Below, piece after piece: positions 22,301-33,504 of a stretch of DNA of 64,000 bases; positions within the stretch are counted from its first letter, which is position 1; each line of letters opens with the position of its first letter. Position numbers and translations under genes: made by a program. The notes under the pieces are model-generated. The model saw only the letters and a list, made by a program, of their open reading frames with translations. It made no database searches and was not told the DNA's origin. The DNA lies in the NCBI GenBank assembly GCA_037157565.1, contig JAZHRO010000073.1:11600501-11664500 (forward strand). Reading direction: 5' to 3'. Source of the stretch: Thalassia testudinum. Its lineage: Eukaryota; Streptophyta; Magnoliopsida; Alismatales; Hydrocharitaceae.

Positions 22301-24957
22301 TGTAATGACCCGATTTCCCGAAACCCTACGAGACACGAGAATCGGACCGACCTGACTGATCCCAAAACCCAGTCGTCCAACGAGAAAGTAACCAAAAGAG
22401 CAGTAAAATAAACCACATTCACCATGTATATAACTAGCAGTAACAAAATACAGCAGTAAAGAAAGGAAATACTACAGTATACTCCACCACAACAGAAGAG
22501 AAATAAACATGTACATAACATGAAGCTTACAATAAAGAGAGTACAGGGGTAACAAAAAACTACTCACTACAGCGGAAAGAAAAGTACAGAAGGTACTACA
22601 GGTAACACTACTAGGCTCTACTAGGCCCAACGCCCTCTGCAGCCACTGACTCTGGCTGCTCAACACCTGGTCCTAAAAAGGTAACAAGGGTGACACGTCA
22701 GCGAAACGCTGAGTAGAGTGGCAACTAAAAGCTAAAAGAAGCAGTAGAGTGTACAGTAGCTGTTATATCTTTACTTTCATTATTTATATTTTTCCATTTA
22801 TTCACTGTTGATTTATTTCTCAGATCCTTCTCTTGATCTTGAATTTTCCTCGTGGGAACGATCTTGATTGTAGTCTTTTCCGAAAAGCAGAAGTAACATG
22901 TAGTGCTCTCCTGGCCGGGAGAGTCCCCCGTGGTGGTCCTACCCTCAGTCAACCACCACAAGGTCGCTGACAGACGTAACGGTGACTACGGCACACGTGA
23001 TAAACGCACGGGTAGCTACCCCGCACAGGCACGAGGTCAGTCGTTTCCGTTAACGGGTGCTCCCAAAGCATAACACGGAACCGGTATAGGGCAGAGCCCT
23101 CTCAATAACAGGGGTCCAGCCCCTCCACAGTAACCAAACAGGGGTCTTGCCCCTCCATAGTCCGCGCACCCTCGCCTGACTACCCTGGTTTGCCTAGTGG
23201 GCCTAACAAGTCGGTGTAGGAGGGCTAGCAGAACCCCGGGGCCCGTGGGGTAGCTAGTGTTCTCCTCGGTACTGTGTACATGAGGGCCAAAAGTCGGTAC
23301 AAAGTGGCCAGACCTAACCCCGGGTCCCTGGGGCAGCTAGCTCTGCTCTACACTAAACAGGGGGATAGTTGCTCTCCTTGGTACTCCGTACTCAAGGGCC
23401 AGCTCACTTCCCCAATTCTATTCCATTCCCTTTCTAGGAGTTCTACTCCAAATTCCCCGTGGGGTTCATGCTCTTTTAACTCAGCCAATTTAGATTTCAC
23501 TGTTCCAGCTTTATATTCATATAACCCATGTTCTCAACCGTATTTTTTCATTCATAACATGTAAATGTTAACCAATTTACAGGTAGTTATCATTTCCTTT
23601 CCACTTTTCCAGACTGCAATGTTTATATATTCGACTAGTTTTTCAGTCCTAGGATTCATGCCGTACCCTAGGATCTAGCATTCAATCTAATTTCTCAATC
23701 CTAGGGTTCATGCAATGCCCTAGACTCTATTAATTGTTTCATAATTTTACAATTTTTGTTAAATAAATTAAAGGGCCACTCTACCCGCAAATCGGGAGTA
23801 CTGGGGCCGTGGTCGGCAATCTTGCGCGCCTCCGCAACCCCTAGAAACGCAACGGAATGGGGTCCTAACACAAGGATCATCACAAGGAGTTTCTCAGAAC
23901 AGTATACAATTACTATAAATAGGTAGAGGAAATAAATTTGGAAAGAACGCAACTTGAAACATGGAAAACGAACTACGAACGGACCCTAAACTGGTCAAAA
24001 ACGATGAATCTGCCCAAAATCAGACGTCTGGAACTTCTTCCAGACGCCTTAAAAGGTTGATTAGGTCATACCTTGGTTTGTGCAGTCCTTCAGATGTCCA
24101 GAAGCCCGCTAGATCATCTGGCCCTAGTTCCCATACGTCCGATTGTCACCCTGGTAGTCTGGAGGTCCTCTCCGTCGTCTGGTACTGTGGCCAGACATCT
24201 GATCCGTGTGGGATGGCGAGCCCTCGTGCCCTCCCGAATAGAACTTGTGCACACACACACCTGCTCTCATCACAAAGAGGCGCAGAAGAACACGGCGGAT
24301 GGCTGCATGGCCGTACATGCGTAAAAAGGAGAAGATAGGAAAATATTGTACCTGTCAGACGTTTGGACCTTCCTCCAGACGACTTCTACGTTGTATGGAC
24401 GTAAGTCCAGACATCTAATTCTGGGAAATTTTCCCAGAATCAGGACCCTTTTTGCTCTCCGCCCACGATGCATGGCCGGCCGCGCCGCGTCCGCCTGGTA
24501 CCCGAGTTGCAGCAGCTCCTCAATGACACCCCACATTCTCTGCTCTCCCGCCGGCCGGCTCTAGCTGCCCCGGCAAGCTCGCATCCTCGCGGTTGGGCTT
24601 TCTCTTCCTCTTGCAACAACTCCTCCTTCCCTTACGCTCGCTGCAGCCGCTGCTGCCGCACTCGCTCGCAGGGAGAAGGAGAAGATGAAGATGGTGGAGT
24701 GAGGGTGAGGGAGACGGGAGTGCTATTTAAAGGCAGCGCAGGGAGAGAGAGAAAAGAAGTGGCATCGTCTGTAGGGAGGGAGAAAAAGGAGAAGACGAAG
24801 GCGGCAGGTTCAGTCTGCCCGCACAAGCGCGCAGACGTGAACCCGTACGTTGAAAAAATTTAATACCAGATGTCTGGAAAGGGTTCCAGACGTTTGGCAA
24901 GACGTCTGGGACACTTCCCAGACGTCTTAACTACGTCTGATGCCCATGTTCATAGCA
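22301..24957 (-). repeat. 5' LTR of Tekay element 1
   Basis: 2657 bp, homologous to 14560-17286 with many substitutions and several indels (for example a shorter CCTAGGATTCATGC repeat block near 23640). The outer end has decayed from GTAACA to ATAGCA on the plus strand. It carries CAGACGTCTGG palindromes at about 24020-24930. Confidence 0.9.
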
Positions 24958-25520
24958 CTTTCTGGCCATTGGATGAAGATCTAATGGCCCACACTGCATA
25001 GGGAAGGTGCCTTCCGGAGTTGGAGGGTGCGGCAAGGGGCGGCTGCGATGGCACCACATGGCACCATCATGGTCGTCCATTTTCTTTTCCTTGTAACAGT
25101 TGACGTACGCCTCCAATTGGGTTAATTATTGCATCGTTGGATTGTGATCGTTGATTTAGATCCATCCGTATGGTTGGATCTTTCATCAGATGCTTGGATC
25201 TCTGTCATCTAGCTCCTTGACCTCCATTCTTTTATATGCTACACATGATGCTCTGGTTGTCTGATCAAGATGATTTCGGAAGTGTTGGACTCGCATTCTC
25301 GTTCTGATCATATTTATATGGTTTGATCAATCATCCATGGCTTCGAATCATCTGCAATTTATTTCATCTCTCTTTTAGGTCATAAAATGATAATATTATC
25401 TATGTAGCTGACAAACTAACTATTATGCGAATTACAATGCTTATGGATGTATTGTCCATACGTTATGCTAGAACCTAACTTAATTTAGGTGATTTAGGTT
25501 GCATGATTATTGTGCAATTA

Positions 25521-25717
25521 GAAAGCAATGACAAAACTATTTTTACCAATAGCATTGTATTTTAAACAATGGAAAAACTCAGAAAATGGCATGCTAACAT
25601 GGGAAAAAGTTTCCAGAAAATGTCGTCGCTTTTTTAATAAGTGACGAGAAATCCCAGCTAAATTGTGCTTCTTCTTCATTTTTTACCTTTCATGATGCTA
25701 AGGTTTGTCGGTTTTGA
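25521..25717. repeat. Tandem array, unit 2 (right part)
   Basis: Resumes in a hairpin module (GAAAGCAATGACAAAAC) exactly where 13466 stopped, then the end of the hairpin region and the lead-in to the next anchor. Together with 12124-13466 it makes one monomer of about 1.55 kb. Confidence 0.75.
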
Positions 25718-26404
25718 CTTTCTATTAGTCCCTGTAACTCAAATAAAGAAGTCAAAACTAACAAAACATTGCAGTGCATGCCTATTCTAAGAAAATTCCA
25801 AAATGCAACCCAAAAACCCAATTGGGGAGTTGAAATCCTAAGAGCTAGGTGTGTTTTAGGGAATAAAAATGATGATAAATAGGTGTTTATCTTGCATGAC
25901 TAAATTTTCCTCCCTTTTGTTCTTAACAAAAAGATTCAAGCATTCAACTCATATAGAAATAGAGAATTAATAGTTGGTCCCCCTTATTCAAAGTTTTATG
26001 AAATTCATGATATGCCGCTATGAATAATAATGCAAGAATATTAAGAGCATAAACTAAAACTTTTGAATTATAAGCTAGGTAAAGGAGCTATATCAAGGAT
26101 CTAGAAAGAAGTTCAAAAATAGCAAAAATCAACTATTAAGGATATAAAGTACAGCATTCTAGAAGATAGAAGTAGAGATATAAAGTACTACAGTCTAGAT
26201 AAATACTACATTCAATAAAAAAGCTGGAGAAATCAAAAAGAAACACAGAAATGCATCGATATATGATTGGAACTCAGCAACAATATCGAAGTTGTCTGGA
26301 GAAAACAGAGGGTACTAGTGCTGGGTTTGCCAGTGGAGGAAAAGCGAAGGCTGTATCCCAAAATGGGTGAAATCTGAATATCAGTGGCTCTGCGGGACAT
26401 TTGG
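25718..26404. repeat. Tandem array, unit 3 (left part)
   Basis: Anchor TTTCTATTAGTCC at 25718, then the leader block, cut within the exon-like block at GCGGGACATTTGG by Tekay element 2. TTTGG (26400-26404) is the target duplication. Confidence 0.85.
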
Positions 26405-29133
26405 TGTAACGACCCGATTCCCGAGTCCCTGCGAGACACGAGAACCGGACCGACTCGACTAATCCCAAGACCCAGTCGTCCAACGAGGAAGTAACCAAAA
26501 GACAGTAAAATAAACCACATTCAGCATGAATATAACTAACAGTAAGAAAGTACAGCAGTAAGGAAAGAAACTACTACAGTAGGCACCACCACAACAGTAA
26601 AACAACATTTATCATATAACAAAAACTGCAGGTAAAGAAGGTACAGCGGAAACAAAAACTACTCACTAGAACAGAAACAAAAAGGGGTACAAAGCTGTGG
26701 TAACTCTACTGGACCCTACTCGGCCCAGCGTCCTCTGCAGCCGCCGACCCTGGCTGCTCAACACCTGGTCCTGAAAAAGGTAACGAGTGTAACACGTCAG
26801 CAAAACGCTGAGTAGAGTGGCAAACTAACTAAAGGCAACAGTAGAGTGTACAGTAGCTATTATGTTCTATTACTTCCTTTATTTACATCTTTCAATTTTT
26901 CTCACTATTTCATTTACTTCTCAGATCCTTTACTTGATCTCGGATGTCCTCGTGGGACGATCTTGATTGCAGTCTTTTCCAAAAGTAGAAGTAGCACGTG
27001 GTGCTCTCCTGGCCGGGAGAGTCCCCCGTGGTGATCCTACCCTCAGTCAACCACCCCAAGGTCACTGACAGACGTAACGGTGACTACGGCACGCGCGATA
27101 AACGCACAGGTAGCTAGCCCGTACTGGCACGCGGTCAGTCGTTTCCGTTAACGGGTGCGCCCAAAGCACAGCACGGAACCAGGGCAGAGCCCTCTCAGTA
27201 ACAGGGGTCCAACCCCTCCACAGTAACCAAACCGGGGCCTTGCCCCTCCACAGTCCGCGCACCCTCGCCTGACTACCCTGGTTTGCCCTAGTGGGCCTAA
27301 CAAGTCGGTGAAGGAGGTTAGCAGAACCCCGGGGCCCGTGGGGTAGCTAGTACTCTCCTAACACTACTAGCTCTCCTCGGTACTACGTACACGAGGGCCA
27401 ACAAGTCGGTACAGAGTGTCCAAGCCTAACCCCGGGTCCCTGGGGCGGCTGGCCCCACTCTGCACTAAAACAGGTACAGGTACTTCCCTTGGTACTGCGT
27501 ACCCAAGAGACAGTACAAACTACATCTCAGTTCCATTCCTTTTTCTTTCCAGGAGTTCCACTCCTAACTCCCCGTAGGGTTCCAGTTCTTTATTTCAGAA
27601 CATCATATGTTTCACTTTCCAGATTCACGTTCTCAAATTCCATGATCTCAAACATGTTTCTTTATTCATAACAGGCAGCTGTTAATTAAATTTCCAGGCA
27701 GCTTTATATATTCCTTTCCATTTTTTTTCCAAGACTGCAGTAATATACATTCCACTAGTTTTTCCATCCTAGGATTCATGCCATATCCTAGGATCTATCA
27801 TACAAACTAGTTTTCCGGCCCTAGGATTCATGCAACACCTAGGAGCTATCATTCCATATATTTCTCATTCCTAGGATTCATGCAATGCCCTAGGTTCTAG
27901 TTATGGTTCCATACTTTAACAGATTTTATTAATACTTAAAACCACTCTACTAGGTACAACGGGAGTAATGGGGGCGTGATCGGGAATCCCGCGCGCCTCC
28001 GCGACTCTCAAGACTGCAACCGAACGAGGTCCTATCACAAGGATCAAACACAAGGAGTGTCTCAAAACAGTGTATAGCTACTGTAGGCGGGTAGAGGAAT
28101 AAATTCTGAAACGAACGCAACTCGAATCGTGGAAAACGGAGCCCAAACGGGCCCTAAACGGGTCGAGAAAGACAATACTGTGCAAAATCAGACGTCTGGA
28201 ACTCCTTCCAGACGTCTTAAACGGTGGATCAGAGAATTACCTGTTCGGCTTGGTTCCTCGGACGTCCAGAAGTCTGTGGGGACGTCTGCCTAGATCCAAG
28301 ACGTCCGATGGTCACTTTGGACGTCTGGAGGTCACTCCCGCCGTCTGGTACAACTTCCAGACGTCTGATTCGCAAAGGATGACGAATCAGAACACCTGCG
28401 CACAGCCAACCCCCCTCCCTCAGTACGGTCAGTCGACAAAAAGGGAGGAGAAAGCGGAAACTCACCTTTCAGACGTCTGTATGATCTCACAGACGTCGAC
28501 CTTGCCGTCTGGATATCACTCCAGACGTCTGATTCTGGAAATTTTTCCAGAATTAGAGCCCTGCTCGGCCTCCGCTCGCGACGCCGCCCGCGTCGCACCT
28601 CGCGCGTACGCTGCTCCGCCCGCAGCAGGTCCCTCTCCGCGACGCTCTGCGCCCCCTGCGCCCTCCGCCGGCCGGCCAAGCCGCTCCCGGCGAGCTCGCC
28701 CTCACGGCAGAGCCCCGCCCTCGCACGCCGCAGCTCCTCCGCGCTTACTGCGGCTGCCGCTGCTCCTCCGCGCTTACTGCGGCTGCCGCTGCCGCTGCGC
28801 CCTCGCGTCCGCTCGCTCTTGCGCACAGGCAGGAGAAGAAGGAGGAAGATGGTGGAGACGGGAGGGCAGGCGCGCCCCCCTTTTAACGCCGCGCGGAGAG
28901 GAGAGAGAAGGCGGTCGCAGTCGCCTGCAGCCGCAGAGAAAGAGGCAGGATCGCAGGTCTACGCGCACAGGCGCGCAGACGAATATCCCGTGAGAGCATA
29001 ACTGTTCGCCAGACGTCTGTAAACTATCCCGGACGTCTGGTCAGACGTCTGGATGTGATCCCAGACGTCTTGATAGACGTCTGGGTCACCTCCCAGACGT
29101 CTTAAAAGACGTCTGGGGCACGCGCTCGTTACA
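26405..29133 (-). repeat. 3' LTR of Tekay element 2
   Basis: 2729 bp. It is 30 bp longer than the 5' LTR because a segment (CTCCGCGCTTACTGCGGCTG) is present twice near 28735-28790. CAGACGTCTG palindromes cluster at 28189-28530 and 29005-29115. Confidence 0.95.
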
Positions 29134-29219
29134 ATATAACAAACTCAAAGGAAGTTTCGTCCCCGAAACTTGCGCCAACTAGGGTGCGGGAAAAGGATGT
29201 CCAAATAACCATAACAAAC

Positions 29220-30080
29220 TCAAAGAGGACCGAGGTCGGTCCGAAAAGACGTACCCGCGAAAAGCTCTGGGTACCGCTCCCGCATTGCCACCTCAGGCTC
29301 CCAGGTAGCCTCCTCGTACCGCTAGCTCCTCCACAAAACCTTTACTAGGGGTACTTGCTTTCGTCTCAACCTGCGGACGGCTCGGTCTAGGATCTGCACT
29401 GGCCGCTCGGGGTAGGTCAGGTCGTCGCTCACCTCGACGCTCTCGTGAATCAGTACGTGGCTGGGATCGGCTACGTACTTCCTGAGGTTGGACACGTGGA
29501 ACACGTCGTGCACACCAGAAAGCAGCGGGGGAAGGGCAAGTCTGTAAGCAACGGGTCCAACCCGCTCCAGGACCTCGAAGGGCCCCACAAACCTCGGCGC
29601 GAGCTTCCCTCTCACCCCAAACCGTTGTAAGCCCTTCATGGGCGAAACACGAAGAAGGACGTGGTCCCCGACCTCGAACTGCACCTCTCTGCGTCTGCGA
29701 TCTGCGTAGCTCTTCTATCTGCTCCTGACAGTGCGGAGTCGTCTATGGATCTGCTCAACTACCTCCTGACTCTGCCGGATCAACCTGGGGCCAACCTCCC
29801 ACTTGGTCCCCACCTTAACCCAACTCAAGGGTGCCGTGCATTTCCGTCCGTACAGAGCCTCGTAGGGAGCCATGCCGATGCTCGAGTGATAACTGTTGTT
29901 GTATGCAAACTCTGCCAGGGGCAGGTGCTCCTCCCAAGAGCCCCTCCAGTCTAGTACACAGGCACGCAAAAGATCCTCAAGTGTCTGTATCGTGCGTTCC
30001 GACTGTCCGTCCGTCTGGGGGTGGTAAGCCGTGCTAAACCTCAACCTCGTCCCCAAAGCCTGCTGAAACTCAGCCCAAAA
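29220..30080 (-). pseudogene. Integrase core end and chromodomain, Tekay element 2
   Basis: Continues from the TAG at 30081. 29715-30056 reads GTRLRFSTAYHPQTDGQSERTI...EDLLRA (core glutamate), FAYNNSYHSSIGMAPYEALYGRKC. A TAG near 29715 follows VRSR. 29322-29684 reads [16 protein letters not shown]...FVGPFEV (GPY/F-like module), [12 protein letters not shown] and the chromodomain [25 protein letters not shown], closed by a TAG at which element 1 has Gln. The residual frame EATWEPEVAMRERYPELF runs to TGA at 29220. Three separate TAGs therefore break the last 290 codons. Confidence 0.88.
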
Positions 30081-31607
30081 CTAGGACGTAAAGCGGGTAT
30101 CCCGGTCGGATACGATCTCCCGCGGAACTCCGTGTAGTCGCACCACATCACGGATATACCTCTCTGCCAACTGTGCTGGTCCCAAAGTGACTCGGATCGG
30201 CAAGAATCGTGCCGTCTTCGTCAATCTATCCACTATTACCCAGACTGCGTCGTGTCCTCGCTGGGTAACAGGTAAGCCCACCACCAAGTCCATGGTGATG
30301 CTCTCCCACTTCCACTCTGGCACTGGAAGCGGCTGAAGCGGCCCTGCAGGCCTCTGATGCTCGGCTTTCACCTGCTGGCACACTAAGCACTGCTGCACGA
30401 ACTCACCCACATCTCGCTTCATCCCTCTCCACCAGAACTCGCGTCTCAAGTCATGGTACATTTTCGTGTTTCCGGGATGTATGGTGAATCTGGAACCGTG
30501 TGCCTCAGTCAGGAGCTCTCTCAACAGCTCCTCGTCTCTGGGGACGCACAGCCGTCCCCTCAAGCGTAACACCTGGTCTGTGAAAGAGAAGTCCCCTGGG
30601 TCCCCTGACAGTACTCTGTCGCGCAAAGACTGCAAGTACGGATCGGCCATCTGTCCCGTGATGATGCGGTCTATCAACTCTGGTCTGGTCTGCCGTGTCA
30701 CCGTCACTGCCCCACAGTACCCTCGTAACTCTAGAGGTCGCCAACTGCCCACCTCCTCTAAAAGGCTCCAACTCTGTAACTGTAGACTGGCCAAGCGTGC
30801 GGGCGCCTTACGGCTCAAGGCGTCAGCCACCACATTGGCCTTTCCCGGGTGGTAGGAGATGCTGCAGTCGTAGTCCTTCAGTTGCTCCAACCAACGTCTC
30901 TGTCTCATGTTGAGCTCCTTCTGGTCAAAAAGATATCTGAGGCTCTTGTGATCTGTAAAAATCTCGAAGGTCTCACCGTACAAGTAGTGCCTCCATGTCT
31001 TCAGCGCGATGACAACAGCTGCCAACTCTAGGTCGTGGGTAGGGTAGGTATGCTCATGGGGCTTCAGTTGCCGCGAAGCGTAAGCGACCACGTGACCCCT
31101 CTGCATGAGCACACCTCCTAACCCCTGCAAGGAAGCGTCCGTGTACACAACGAACCCGCCACTACTGTCAGGGATGGTGACCATGGGAGCCGAGGTCAAC
31201 CTCTCCTTCAGCTCCAAAAAACACGCCTCACAGGCGTCTGTCCAAGCGAAAGGCACATCCTTCCGAGTCAACTGTGTCATAGGACGTGCAATCTGCGAAA
31301 ACCCTCTGATGAACCGTCTGTAGTAACCTGCCAGTCCCAGGAAACTGCGAATCTCAGTGACTGAACGCGGTCTCTCCCACCTGAGCACTGCCTCGACCTT
31401 GGCGGGATCCACCGCCAGGCCGTCTCCAGAGATCACATGACCCAAAAAGGTCACCTCCCTCAACCAGAACTCGCACTTGCTGTATTTGGTGTACAGCCTG
31501 CGTCGTCTCAGAGTGTCCAGAACCATCCGCAAGTGCTGTCCATGTTGCGTCCGATCTCTAGAATAGATGAGTACATCATCTATGAAAACCACCACAAACT
31601 GGTCCAA
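30081..31607 (-). CDS. Reverse transcriptase palm/thumb, RNase H and integrase (508-codon open segment), Tekay element 2
   Basis: Starts after an in-frame TAG, so the ATG is nominal and this is part of a longer pol. The RT catalytic motif [11 protein letters not shown] is at residues 8-18. RNase H ([28 protein letters not shown]) spans about residues 120-250. The integrase zinc region ([14 protein letters not shown]...[11 protein letters not shown]) starts about residue 340, and the first two catalytic aspartates lie in [10 protein letters not shown] and IVSDRDTRF. All visible catalytic residues are present, unlike element 1. It ends at a TAG (CAG in element 1) inside the integrase core. Confidence 0.9.
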   Translation of the reverse strand: MDQFVVVFIDDVLIYSRDRTQHGQHLRMVLDTLRRRRLYTKYSKCEFWLREVTFLGHVISGDGLAVDPAKVEAVLRWERPRSVTEIRSFLGLAGYYRRFIRGFSQIARPMTQLTRKDVPFAWTDACEACFLELKERLTSAPMVTIPDSSGGFVVYTDASLQGLGGVLMQRGHVVAYASRQLKPHEHTYPTHDLELAAVVIALKTWRHYLYGETFEIFTDHKSLRYLFDQKELNMRQRRWLEQLKDYDCSISYHPGKANVVADALSRKAPARLASLQLQSWSLLEEVGSWRPLELRGYCGAVTVTRQTRPELIDRIITGQMADPYLQSLRDRVLSGDPGDFSFTDQVLRLRGRLCVPRDEELLRELLTEAHGSRFTIHPGNTKMYHDLRREFWWRGMKRDVGEFVQQCLVCQQVKAEHQRPAGPLQPLPVPEWKWESITMDLVVGLPVTQRGHDAVWVIVDRLTKTARFLPIRVTLGPAQLAERYIRDVVRLHGVPREIVSDRDTRFTS

Positions 31608-33323
31608 CTACGGTCTGAACACCCGGTTCATCAGGTCCATGAAAGCAGCGGGGGCATTGGTCAGCCCAAACGGCATGACCAAAAACTCGTAGTGTCCGTA
31701 CCGGGTGCGGAAAGCTGTCTTGGAGACGTCGGTCTCCCTGATCCTCAACTGGTGGTATCCAGACCTCAAGTCGATCTTGGAAAACACCGTGGCGCCCCAC
31801 AACTGGTCAAACAAATCGTCAATCCTCGGCAGCGGATATCTGTTCTTGATGGTGACCCTATTCAGCTGTCGGTAGTCCACACAAAGGCGTAGGGTCCCAT
31901 CCTTCTTCTTCAAAAACAGTACCGGGGCTCCCCAGGGAGACGCACTGGGCCTCACGAAACCCTTCTCCAAAAGGTCCTGCAACTGAGACTTGAGCTCTCG
32001 CAGCTCAAGCGGTGCCATTCTGTATGGCGCGGTGGAGATGGGGCTGGTCCCTGGTACTAGTGAGATCTCAAACTCGATCTCACGCTCGGGCGGTAGTCCT
32101 GGTAACTCGTCTGGAAACACGTCGGGGTACTCTCTGACCACCGGGATGCTCTGGAAGTCTGCCACGGGGCTGTGCTCTGCCACCACACAAACTAAGAAGC
32201 CCTCACACCCCTGGCTCAAAAGTCTCGCCGCCCGAAGTGCCGAAATGCACCTGAAACCTCCATCCACTGGCTGCCCGTGAAACTCGAAGGAAGGCAACTC
32301 CGGAATGGAGATGACAATCTTCCTCTCAAAGCAGTCTACCAAGGCGTGGTAAGCGGACAGCCAATCCATCCCCAGAACCACTCCAAAGTCCTCCATCTGT
32401 ATCATAATCAGGTCAGCTGGCAGGCTGTGTCCCCCGATGCTGACCCCGCAACCCGTGTACACCTCCTCAGCTACAAACAGCTGACCACTCGGACCTCTGA
32501 TTACGAACGGATTCTCTAACAATGTATAATCCTGGTCCAAACTAACTGCGAAACTGGCTGCGACAAACGAGTGCGTAGCGCCGGAATCGAAAAGCGTGTA
32601 AACGAGTCTGCCAGAAACTGAAACCATACCTGCTACCACGGATCCCGAAGCTCTGGCGTCGCTGTGTGTTAGGGCGTTGATACGCCCCTCAACTCTAGGT
32701 GCGGACGAAGCAGCCACACTCTGCGTCGGACGGGTAGGTGCTGGCCGGTACCCTCCTCGCGACTGCGGTCCTCCTCCTCGCGCCTGGAGACCGCGGCCTC
32801 CTGCGCGCCCTCCAGTGCTCTGCTCGGGAAGTATCTGCTGACCTCCTGCCCTAGATGGGCAGTCCCTCCTGACGTGGCCCGGCTGGCCACACTGGTAGCA
32901 GAGGGGAACCCGACTCCCGCCCTCAGTGAGTCCCTGCTGTCGGCTCGGCGGGGGTCCGGTGCTGGCGACTGGCCCCTGTCGAGGGCCCCCAAAGGCCACT
33001 GATGGCCCTGCACAACGTGACGGCTCTCCTGCGGACGCCACGTGTCTCCGTTGAGTTCTCCTAACACGCCTGGTGTGGCGGCGGAAATCTCGTTCCACCA
33101 CTAACTCCCCTGTCGTACGCTCGGAAGGGGGAGGGGGTGGCGACGTGGGTGGAAGCTGAAATTCTTCTCGAACCACCTCTCGAATCAGTTGGACGAGGTC
33201 CCGAGACGGTATACTCAGGAGAAGAGGAGGGGTAGTATGTATTCCAAGCCTGACATATCTGTCCCCCGGGCCCTGACCTCGGCCGCGCCTGCGGCCCACC
33301 CTCCTAGCTCCACGACGCGGCAT
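31608..33323 (-). CDS. Truncated Gag (capsid core deleted), zinc knuckle, protease and RT N-terminus, Tekay element 2
   Basis: 571 codons from the family start [10 protein letters not shown]. The N-terminal part (residues 1-60) ends near VREEFQLPP, then goes into HVASAGEPS at about residue 94 without the capsid domain found in element 1. The CCHC knuckle [14 protein letters not shown] is at residues 142-155, protease FDSGATHSF about 245-253, the RT start [21 protein letters not shown] about 398-418, and [15 protein letters not shown] and [15 protein letters not shown] up to the TAG. That TAG replaces the Tyr of element 1. About 650 bp is missing compared with element 1, yet the frame remains open across the junction. 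Confidence 0.9.
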   Translation of the reverse strand: MPRRGARRVGRRRGRGQGPGDRYVRLGIHTTPPLLLSIPSRDLVQLIREVVREEFQLPPTSPPPPPSERTTGELVVERDFRRHTRRVRRTQRRHVASAGEPSRCAGPSVAFGGPRQGPVASTGPPPSRQQGLTEGGSRVPLCYQCGQPGHVRRDCPSRAGGQQILPEQSTGGRAGGRGLQARGGGPQSRGGYRPAPTRPTQSVAASSAPRVEGRINALTHSDARASGSVVAGMVSVSGRLVYTLFDSGATHSFVAASFAVSLDQDYTLLENPFVIRGPSGQLFVAEEVYTGCGVSIGGHSLPADLIMIQMEDFGVVLGMDWLSAYHALVDCFERKIVISIPELPSFEFHGQPVDGGFRCISALRAARLLSQGCEGFLVCVVAEHSPVADFQSIPVVREYPDVFPDELPGLPPEREIEFEISLVPGTSPISTAPYRMAPLELRELKSQLQDLLEKGFVRPSASPWGAPVLFLKKKDGTLRLCVDYRQLNRVTIKNRYPLPRIDDLFDQLWGATVFSKIDLRSGYHQLRIRETDVSKTAFRTRYGHYEFLVMPFGLTNAPAAFMDLMNRVFRP

Positions 33324-33489
33324 CTCCTACAATGGAGACGCGAAACAAAATGAAAAGCTTCTAAACAGACGGTACCTAACAAAACTTCTAAGAGCTCATG
33401 TCAAGAGATATGTTGTGGTGGCTACTCTAGCTATAAACATGTGAATTGGTTATTTTCCAGTCAGTTGATTCACTTCTAGGGACGACCTT

Positions 33490-33501
33490 GCTCTGATAGC
33501 A
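33490..33501 (-). promoter_or_regulatory. Primer binding site, initiator tRNA-Met type, element 2
   Basis: The minus strand reads TGCTATCAGAGC, one mismatch (third base) from the initiator-Met PBS that element 1 has perfectly. It is three bases from the LTR at 33505. Confidence 0.85.
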
Positions 33502-33504
33502 TCT

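Larger units (their letters stand above)
14560..24957 (-). mobile_element. Ty3/gypsy chromovirus (Tekay/Del type), element 1
   Basis: A structurally full-length element of about 10.4 kb. LTRs lie at 14560-17286 and 22301-24957, a perfect initiator-Met primer site next to the right LTR, and gag, protease, RT, RNase H, integrase and chromodomain on the minus strand. The 5 bp duplication CTTTC flanks it (14555-14559, 24958-24962). The LTRs differ at about 7 of the first ~93 bases plus several indels, so the insertion is old, and the coding region is broken in many places. It lies inside insertion C, giving a three-level nest: array, C, element 1. Confidence 0.93.
13467..25520 (-). mobile_element. 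Solo-LTR-like insertion C (1.65 kb after removing the nested Tekay element)
   Basis: Sequence 13467-14559 plus 24963-25520 is foreign to the array. GAAAG directly flanks it on both sides (13462-13466 and 25521-25525), a 5 bp target duplication. On the minus strand it ends ...AGAACA and carries CTATAAAAG (13924-13932) in a purine/pyrimidine-skewed setting, as an LTR would. The other end (TAATTGCAC on the minus strand) is not the canonical TG. There are no coding domains; the 71-codon frame at 13754-13969 looks compositional. Tekay element 1 is inserted inside it. I infer a solo LTR of an unidentified family. Confidence 0.5.

Noticed and set aside
28250..28993. 247-codon plus-strand ORF (with a 240-codon twin at 35349-36071)
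   Set aside because: Lies antisense in the GC-rich part of the Tekay LTRs; it is an LTR shadow with Ala/Pro/Arg-rich composition.
29661..32519. Plus-strand ORFs across the Tekay coding region
   Set aside because: Antisense shadows of protease, RT and integrase, whose minus-strand motifs are unambiguous.
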